Assembly: GCA_030639445.1 (NCBI GenBank) | Contig: DAOWCR010000001.1 | Span: 1-25,442, forward strand | Length of the DNA stretch: 25,442 bases | DNA from: Dehalococcoidales bacterium | Lineage (GTDB): Bacteria; Chloroflexota; Dehalococcoidia; Dehalococcoidales; RBG-16-60-22 | Direction: 5' to 3' | Shown here: piece by piece, positions 20,879-25,442 of the stretch | How the letters are laid out: every line of letters begins with the position of its first letter | Numbering within the stretch: position 1 is the first letter of the stretch | Notes under the pieces: model-generated | Databases searched by the model: none | What the model saw: the letters and a program-made list of their open reading frames with translations, nothing else | Told to the model about the DNA's origin: nothing | Position numbers and translations under genes: made by a program

Positions 20879-22048
20879 TTACTGTGCATAAGCCAGTTTA
20901 TAAAGCTCGATTATCTCCTCTTTGGTCACCGGCCGGGGATTATTCGCCGGGCTGCCGCTGGCCAGCGCGTCTTCCGCCATCCGGGGGGCCAGCTCTTCCA
21001 GCTTTTCCCGGTCCACCCCCAGCTCCCGCAGGGAAGACACTTTGATGTCCTTTATCAGCCTTTGCACCGCCGCCACTCCCCGCCGGGCGGCCGCCATATC
21101 GTCCCGGCCGCTGATATCCTCCCCCATCGCCTGAGCGATACGGGCATACCGGGCCGGATTTCCGCTCAGGCTGAACTCCATAACCACGCCCAGTAGAGCC
21201 GCGTTGGAAGCGCCGTGCGGCACGTGGAAATACGCCCCGATGGGACGGGCCATCCCGTGCACCAGGGCTACCGATGAATTGCCAAAAGCGATGCCCGCCT
21301 GGAGCGCCCCCAGCATTGTTTTTTCCCTCGCCTCGATAGTACTGCCCTCGGTCCAGGCCTGCTTCAGGTTGCCGGCGATGAGCTCGATGGCGGAAAGGCA
21401 GAAAATATCACTCATCGGCTGCGCCTTTACCGAGACGTAGGCTTCAATGGCGTGCGTCAGGGCATCGATACCCGTGGCGGCGGTCAGGCTCCAGGGCATG
21501 GAAAGCGTCAGCAGTGGGTCAACGATGGCGACATCCGGTGTCAGGAACGGACTGCCGACAAGCATTTTGACGTCTCTTTTGGTATCGGTGATGATGGTAA
21601 ACGGGGTAACCTCGCTGCCGGTGCCGGCCGTCGTCGGCACGGCGATGAGGGGAGCCCCTTTCTGCGGAATCTTGCCCAGCCCCTGATAGTCTGTAATTGA
21701 ACCGGTATTGGTCGCCATCACGGCGATGGCTTTCGCCGTATCAATGGCGCTACCCCCGCCAAAAGCCAGCAGAAAATCACACCGGTTTTCCCGGTAAACT
21801 TTCCCGCCCTCCCGGACAAAGTCCGCGGTCGGCTCGGTAGAAATGGCGTCAAAAACGGCAAACGGCACCCCGCTCCGCTGCAGCGCCTGCTTGACGCCAT
21901 CCAGCGCCCCCAGTTTGACCAAGACCTGGTCGGTGACAATCAGGCCCTTTTGCCCCTTGAGTTTCTGGATTTCTTCCCCGACCTGCTCCGAAGCCCCCGA
22001 CCCGGTAATCAGCACCTGTGGAAGGCGAAATGTTCTGGCTGACGGCAT
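20879..22048 (-). CDS. Iron-containing (group III) alcohol dehydrogenase
   Basis: 389 aa, the standard length for the Fe-ADH family, which oxidises alcohols or reduces aldehydes with NAD(P). The nucleotide site GGGSAIDTAK (97-106) and TTAGTGSE (139-146) are intact. Metal ligands are Asp195 and His199 (GIDALTHAIEAY), His264 (LVHGMA) and His278 (VPHGA). GAGGAGG is a strong ribosome site before the ATG. It lies between UroD-like protein 2 and the methylmalonate-semialdehyde-type dehydrogenase, separated by 51 and 26 bp, so alcohol to aldehyde to acyl-CoA is the natural reading. Members range from 1,2-propanediol oxidoreductase to 4-hydroxybutyrate dehydrogenase, so the substrate is open. Confidence 0.94.
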   Translation of the reverse strand: MPSARTFRLPQVLITGSGASEQVGEEIQKLKGQKGLIVTDQVLVKLGALDGVKQALQRSGVPFAVFDAISTEPTADFVREGGKVYRENRCDFLLAFGGGSAIDTAKAIAVMATNTGSITDYQGLGKIPQKGAPLIAVPTTAGTGSEVTPFTIITDTKRDVKMLVGSPFLTPDVAIVDPLLTLSMPWSLTAATGIDALTHAIEAYVSVKAQPMSDIFCLSAIELIAGNLKQAWTEGSTIEAREKTMLGALQAGIAFGNSSVALVHGMARPIGAYFHVPHGASNAALLGVVMEFSLSGNPARYARIAQAMGEDISGRDDMAAARRGVAAVQRLIKDIKVSSLRELGVDREKLEELAPRMAEDALASGSPANNPRPVTKEEIIELYKLAYAQ

Positions 22049-22099
22049 AGCTGCCTCCTCGTATTTATCTCGCTCTGCCCGGCGCGGACACGGCCAGCC

Positions 22100-23248
22100 T
22101 TATGATAAATTAATGGGATACCGGCCGTACTCTCTCCCGGCCTCGAACATGGCCAGGATATTCTCCACCGGCACGTCCGGCTGAATATTGTGCACCGCCG
22201 CCAGGACGTAGCCGCCGCCGGGCGCGAGGTCCCGGATACGCCGCCTGACCTCGGCCTTTACTTCCTCGGGAGTCCCCTTGGGCAGTACTTTCTGGGTATC
22301 GATGCCGCCCCAGAAACTCAGGCGGTCGCCAAACTCGGGCCCCAGTATGCTGGAGTCCATATCCCGGGCGGCAACGTGCACCGGGTTGATGACATCGACG
22401 CCGAGCTCAATAATATCCGGTAACAGCTTATAGATGGAACCGCAGCTGTGGAGGTGAATAAAAGCCGAAGTGTGCTTTTTCACTATGTCAAAGTATTTTT
22501 TCTGGCGGGGCTTGAATAGCTGGCGGTAAAGTTCGGGGGAGACAATGGGCCCGTTCTGAAACCCCATATCATCGCCGACGGTCACCACATCAACCAGGTC
22601 GCCCCCCGCCTTCAGGATTTCCGCCGCGATGGCCGAGGTATGCTCCACGACAGCATCAAACATGGCGGCGGCCAACCTCTGGTCCGCCGCCAGGTCAATG
22701 AACCAGTCCTCAAAGCCGCGCAGGAATTGAGAAAGGTGCACGATCGGCGTCGGGAGTCGCAAGACGATGGCGTAGTCAGTATTCTCCCGACAGTCCGAAA
22801 GCCGCTGCCGCAGCCCCCGCGTATAGCCCGGGTCACCGGGGTCCGGCCAGGGAAAGTTAACGATATCCCGGACCGTTATCGGCCCGGCAAGAGGACACTT
22901 CACCAGGTCGTAGTAGAGAGCGCTGGACGGCCGGCGGCGCACCACCCCGTATTCGTCCTGATAACCGTTCTCCCCGACCGGCGTATCCGGCCGACTGTCC
23001 GGAGCGCCCGGGCTTATGCAACGGAAATCGACATCCAGCGCCTGAAGGATAGGCTCATGCACGGCCGCGGTCTGCATGAATTTGTGGATGATGGTATCCT
23101 CGGCCTCGATGCCAAAATGGGCCTTCAGTTTCTGATACCCGGCGACGTGGATACTGCTGCACACCGTGCCGCCCAGGTCAAATGGTATTCGGTCCGGCTC
23201 CTGGTGGCGGAGCGTCTTGATAACCCTTTCCCGATGACTTAAAGGCAT
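22100..23248 (-). CDS. Uroporphyrinogen decarboxylase (UroD/MtaA-like) family protein 2
   Basis: 382 aa from the ATG at 23248. A longer frame to 23350 would cross the predicted promoter; GAGGGGGTG sits just before 23248 and MPLSHRERVIKTLRHQEPDR is the normal family start. Features are GDD at 225-227, SPELYRQLFKPRQKKYF (237-253), HLHSCGS (265-271) and GGGYVLAAVHNIQPDVPVEN near the end. His267-x-Cys269 is kept, but the third zinc ligand of MtaA-type methyltransferases (a Cys in the C-terminal GG segment) is absent. It is a paralog of the protein at 8153-9253 with clearly different sequence. It is first in an operon with alcohol and aldehyde dehydrogenases. Role in methyl transfer or another decarboxylation-like step is unproven. 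Confidence 0.88.
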   Translation of the reverse strand: MPLSHRERVIKTLRHQEPDRIPFDLGGTVCSSIHVAGYQKLKAHFGIEAEDTIIHKFMQTAAVHEPILQALDVDFRCISPGAPDSRPDTPVGENGYQDEYGVVRRRPSSALYYDLVKCPLAGPITVRDIVNFPWPDPGDPGYTRGLRQRLSDCRENTDYAIVLRLPTPIVHLSQFLRGFEDWFIDLAADQRLAAAMFDAVVEHTSAIAAEILKAGGDLVDVVTVGDDMGFQNGPIVSPELYRQLFKPRQKKYFDIVKKHTSAFIHLHSCGSIYKLLPDIIELGVDVINPVHVAARDMDSSILGPEFGDRLSFWGGIDTQKVLPKGTPEEVKAEVRRRIRDLAPGGGYVLAAVHNIQPDVPVENILAMFEAGREYGRYPINLS

Positions 23249-23285
23249 GGGACACCCCCTCGCTGACACAATATCGGTTCTGTTC

Positions 23286-23314
23286 AAGATACCGTTTTCG
23301 CTCGTGATTGTCAA
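23286..23314 (-). promoter_or_regulatory. Predicted promoter of the UroD-2/ADH/ALDH/ferritin-like operon
   Basis: On the minus strand perfect TTGACA (23314-23309) and TATCTT (23291-23286) are 17 bases apart. Transcription would start near 23279, about 30 bases before the ATG at 23248. This also argues against the longer start at 23350, which would lie upstream of the promoter. Confidence 0.55.
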
Positions 23315-23354
23315 CCTGATTTGCCGCCCATACCGCGAACCGCCCGGCACTCCG

Positions 23355-23383
23355 TTGATTTGAAATCGGCGGAATGATATGCT
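23355..23383 (+). promoter_or_regulatory. Predicted extended -10 promoter of the hydroxypyruvate isomerase operon
   Basis: TTGATT (23355-23360) and TATGCT (23378-23383) are 17 bases apart, with TG one base before the -10 (TGATATGCT), an extended -10. The AGGAG ribosome site at 23403-23407 follows about 20 bases later. It is divergent from the promoter at 23286-23314. Confidence 0.45.
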
Positions 23384-23415
23384 GTAAGAGTTAAATTACC
23401 TCAGGAGAAAAGGCC

Positions 23416-24207
23416 ATAATCAGACTCAGCGCCAATTTAAGCATGCTGTTCTATGAGGTCGACTTCCTTGACCGTTTTGAACGGGCGTCCCGGGCCGGAT
23501 TCAAGGGAGTTGAATGCCAGGTCCCTTACCAATGGGAGAAAGAGACGCTGGCGGAGAGGTTAAATAAATACGGCCTGGAACTGGCGCTGCATAACCTGCC
23601 ACCCGGCGACTTATCCGCCGGAGAGCGCGGCCTGGCCTGCCTGCCCGGCCGGGAGGGAGAATTCCGGGAGAGCGTGGGGCTGGCTATTGAATATGCCAGG
23701 TTTCTGGGGTGCCGCCGCCTGAACTGCCTGGCCGGCATACCGTCCGCGGAGGCGCCGGCGGAAAAGACCCGCCGGACTCTGGTGGACAACCTCCGCTTTG
23801 CCGCCGCCGCCCTGGAAAAAGAAGGCATATCCCTGCTGGTCGAGGCCCTGAACCGCTATGATGTCCCCGGATTTTATCTCAACAATACGCGAGACACCCT
23901 CCGATTGATTGACGAAGTCAACCACACCAACCTCTGGTTCCAGTACGACATCTACCATATGCAAATCATGGAAGGTAACCTGATGAAAACCATCCGGGAA
24001 AACCTGGCCCGCATCGCCCATATCCAGCTCGCCGACAATCCGGGACGGCACGAGCCGGGCACCGGTGAAATCAACTTCCCCAACCTGCTTCGTTTCATTG
24101 ACGAGGCGGGATACAATGGCTGGGTCGGCTGCGAATACCGGCCGGCCGGCGCCACGGAAGAAGGCCTGAAATGGGCCGAACCTTATTTGAAAAAAGGAGG
24201 AGAATAA
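23416..24207 (+). CDS. hyi: Hydroxypyruvate isomerase family TIM-barrel protein, apparent ATA start
   Basis: A xylose-isomerase-like TIM barrel that interconverts hydroxypyruvate and tartronate semialdehyde. From the first ATG (23443) it has 254 aa and lacks the conserved first beta strand. Nine codons upstream the frame reads ATA-ATC-AGA-CTC-AGC-GCC-AAT-TTA-AGC, giving xIRLSANLSMLFYEVDF, which matches the family start. AGGAG lies 8 bases before the ATA. No ATG, GTG or TTG occurs between the upstream stop (23392) and 23443. I therefore use ATA at 23416 as start, giving 263 aa. Catalytic glutamates are Glu143 (LLVEALN) and Glu240 (GCEYRP) in that numbering, with Asp178 and His181 (QYDIYHMQ) and His202 (AHIQLAD) as further metal or substrate ligands. 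It overlaps the reductase gene by one base (TAATG). Confidence 0.8.
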   Translation: MIRLSANLSMLFYEVDFLDRFERASRAGFKGVECQVPYQWEKETLAERLNKYGLELALHNLPPGDLSAGERGLACLPGREGEFRESVGLAIEYARFLGCRRLNCLAGIPSAEAPAEKTRRTLVDNLRFAAAALEKEGISLLVEALNRYDVPGFYLNNTRDTLRLIDEVNHTNLWFQYDIYHMQIMEGNLMKTIRENLARIAHIQLADNPGRHEPGTGEINFPNLLRFIDEAGYNGWVGCEYRPAGATEEGLKWAEPYLKKGGE

Positions 24208-25094
24208 TGGCAAATCTGGGATTTATCGGGTTAGGTATTATGGGCAAGCCAATGACGGGCCACCTGCTGGAGGCCGGCCACACCGTCCACGTTTATGACG
24301 TGGTCCCGGGGCCGGTCAAGGAACTGGCGGCCCAGGGCGCCGTGGTCTGCGGCAGCAGCCGGGAAGTGGCCCGGAAAGCCGATATCACCATCATCATGGT
24401 GCCGGACACGCCCGATGTGGAGGCCGTCCTGTTCGGCAAGGACGGCGTGGCCGAAGGCGTCCGGTCAGGCTCTATCGTGGTGGACATGAGCTCCATCTCG
24501 CCGATTGCCACCAAGGAGTTTGCCCGGAAGCTGGCGGAAAAGGGAGTGGAAATGCTCGATGCCCCGGTTTCCGGCGGCCAGGTGGGTGCGGAAAAAGCCA
24601 CCCTCTCCATAATGGTGGGCGGCAAGACCGAGGTGTTCCAACAGATTAAACCTTACTTTGAGCTCATGGGCAAGAACATCGTCCATCTTGGCGGCAACGG
24701 GGACGGGCAGACCTGCAAGGTGGCCAATCAGATTGTGGTGGCCCTGACCATTGAGGCGGTGGCCGAAGCCCTCGTCTTCGCCGCCAAGGCCGGTGCCGAC
24801 CCCCGCAAAGTCAGGGAAGCGCTGCTCGGCGGCTTTGCCCAGAGCCGGATTCTGGACCTGCACGGGGAGCGCATGCTGGCGCGCAACTTTAACCCCGGTT
24901 TCCGCATCCGTCTGCACCAGAAAGACCTGAACCTGGCGCTGCAATCGGCACGCAGCCTCGGCGTCAGCCTGCCGAACACCGCCACCGCCCAGGAGCTATT
25001 TAATGCCATTGCCGCCAGAGGCGGCATCGACCTGGACCATTCCGCCATGGTGCAGGCGCTGGAAATGCTCGCCGAACACCAGGTCAGCGGCTAG
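24207..25094 (+). CDS. 2-hydroxy-3-oxopropionate (tartronate semialdehyde) reductase-type enzyme
   Basis: 295 aa from the ATG at 24207; a TTG 36 bases earlier is in frame but AAAAAGGAGG (24191-24200) points to the ATG. It is a beta-hydroxyacid dehydrogenase: GFIGLGIMGKPM (5-16) is the NAD(P) motif, DAPVSGGQVGAEKATL (118-133) the substrate motif, and Lys171 in CKVANQ the catalytic lysine. LHQKDLNLAL follows at 236-245. The family includes GarR/GlxR, 3-hydroxyisobutyrate dehydrogenase and similar enzymes. Being fused by a one-base overlap to a hydroxypyruvate isomerase gene strongly favours tartronate semialdehyde to glycerate. No glyoxylate carboligase is nearby. Arg31-type NADP determinant is not evident: the residue after the second strand is Asp31, favouring NADH. 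Confidence 0.92.
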   Translation: MANLGFIGLGIMGKPMTGHLLEAGHTVHVYDVVPGPVKELAAQGAVVCGSSREVARKADITIIMVPDTPDVEAVLFGKDGVAEGVRSGSIVVDMSSISPIATKEFARKLAEKGVEMLDAPVSGGQVGAEKATLSIMVGGKTEVFQQIKPYFELMGKNIVHLGGNGDGQTCKVANQIVVALTIEAVAEALVFAAKAGADPRKVREALLGGFAQSRILDLHGERMLARNFNPGFRIRLHQKDLNLALQSARSLGVSLPNTATAQELFNAIAARGGIDLDHSAMVQALEMLAEHQVSG

Positions 25095-25112
25095 GCCGCC
25101 CGCCCGGCTAAA

Positions 25113-25178
25113 GTGACCGGACTCGCCGGCGGCCAAATTGAGACACGGTAACTGCCGGTGGTCACCTTAATTTTCCAC
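25113..25178 (+). other. Possible weak terminator region after the reductase gene
   Basis: GTGACC (25113-25118) can pair with GGTCAC (25160-25165), which is followed by CTTAATTTTCC. The loop is long (41 bases) and GC-rich with its own internal pairing options, so it is a weak candidate for ending the hyi/reductase transcript. Apart from this and the minus-strand terminator beyond it, 25095-25263 holds no gene I can see. Confidence 0.25.
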
Positions 25179-25187
25179 TGTAGGCTT

Positions 25188-25223
25188 AAAAAAGACAGGC
25201 GCCCAGCTTTAAGCTGAGCACCT
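25188..25223 (-). terminator. Intrinsic terminator for the minus-strand gene at the right edge
   Basis: On the minus strand AGGTGCTCAGC (25223-25213), loop TTAAA, and GCTGGGCGCCT (25207-25197) form an 11-bp stem with two G-T wobbles. GTCTTTTTT follows, with the six T at 25193-25188. This is a standard rho-independent terminator, about 40 bases past the stop codon of the partial gene at 25264. On the plus strand the wobbles become C-A mismatches, so it acts in one direction. Confidence 0.8.
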
Positions 25224-25263
25224 GCTTTGCACATGGCTATCCGCCGGTATTCGCTATGGATTA

Positions 25264-25442
25264 TTAGTACCCGTCGTCTACCTGGGTCACCGTGCCGTCC
25301 GCAGTGACGGTATAGGTGCCCTTGGTGGTTTGCGTGGCGACATAGTTGACCAGGCCTGTGCTGTTATCACTGTCACCGAGTCTATCGTGCTGATAGAGTA
25401 CAAAACCATTCAGGTCACTGGAGGTATAATTATCTCCATTCA
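25264..25442 (-). CDS. C-terminal end of an unidentified protein (cut by window edge)
   Basis: The minus strand is open from the right edge to TAA at 25266-25264, giving 58 visible residues. The segment is polar and beta-like, with repeated Thr, Asp, Asn and Gly: YTSSDLNGFVLYQHDRLGDS and later KGTYTVTADGTVTQVDDGY. This composition resembles C-terminal ends of secreted or cell-surface beta-rich proteins. No signal or anchor can be judged because the start is outside. A good terminator follows the stop, which supports it as a real gene. I do not recognise a family. Confidence 0.6.
   Translation of the reverse strand, partial: NGDNYTSSDLNGFVLYQHDRLGDSDNSTGLVNYVATQTTKGTYTVTADGTVTQVDDGY

Noticed and set aside
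23249..23350. N-terminal extension of UroD-like protein 2 to a start at 23350
   Set aside because: The extension spans the predicted promoter, has no family similarity, and the ATG at 23248 has a good ribosome site.
25094..25134. GGCCGCC/GGCGGCC inverted repeat after the reductase gene
   Set aside because: The loop is 27 bases and no T-run follows, so it is not a convincing terminator.
1..25442. CRISPR arrays, tRNA or rRNA genes, insertion sequences, phage genes
   Set aside because: I saw no regularly spaced repeats, tRNA-like cloverleafs, transposase motifs or terminal inverted repeats by reading; small RNAs could be missed without a covariance search.

Overview
The window is bacterial DNA of fairly high G+C. 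Genes are densely packed, have strong Shine-Dalgarno sites (AAGGAGG, GGAGGT) and sit behind recognisable TTGACA-N17-type promoters. No rRNA, tRNA, CRISPR array, transposase or phage gene is visible. An MttB-like methyltransferase without pyrrolysine, two uroporphyrinogen-decarboxylase-like (UroD/MtaA-type) proteins, FYGW-type MFS carriers and a phosphotriesterase-family hydrolase together resemble anaerobic or subsurface Chloroflexota such as Dehalococcoidia. That placement is an inference from gene content, not from a marker gene.

Layout, left to right. (1) 1-3465: the start of a membrane protein leaves the window on the left. A minus-strand SDR dehydrogenase is divergent from a plus-strand FAH-family hydrolase followed by the MttB-like methyltransferase. 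(2) 3488-10580, all minus: an MFS carrier, then UroD-like protein 1 and a D-aminoacylase-type amidohydrolase, then after a terminator recN with a Rossmann-fold protein directly abutting it. (3) 10795-13416, plus: a second MFS carrier, a 3-hydroxyacyl-CoA dehydrogenase and a free-standing lipoyl-domain protein, closed by a perfect hairpin. (4) 13578-15824, plus: a PAC2-family protein, an unrecognised 231-aa protein and a YbaK-type deacylase, with the tail of a decayed ADP-ribosylglycohydrolase gene on the minus strand between the first two. (5) 15967-18884, plus: an operon of phosphotriesterase-family hydrolase, class III aminotransferase and small cupin. (6) 23248-18924, minus: an operon of UroD-like protein 2, iron-type alcohol dehydrogenase, methylmalonate-semialdehyde-type dehydrogenase and a ferritin-like protein. 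(7) 23416-25094, plus: hydroxypyruvate isomerase and tartronate-semialdehyde reductase, overlapping as TAATG. (8) The right edge holds the end of a minus-strand gene with its terminator.

The window reads as a series of small catabolic modules around two transporters. Each UroD-like protein is paired with enzymes that could process a small organic substrate: amidohydrolase plus MFS in one case, alcohol plus aldehyde dehydrogenase in the other. The MttB-like protein sits with an FAH-type hydrolase and an SDR. No corrinoid protein, reductive activase or methyltetrahydrofolate transferase is in view, so any methyl-transfer pathway would need partners elsewhere. The hydroxypyruvate isomerase/reductase pair indicates glyoxylate or hydroxypyruvate conversion to glycerate, without glyoxylate carboligase here. 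The most unusual sequence-level observations are an apparent ATA start codon on the hydroxypyruvate isomerase, an inverted repeat across the -35 of the PAC2 gene, spaced direct repeats in the SDR/FAH divergent promoter region, and lost or altered metal ligands in several enzymes.
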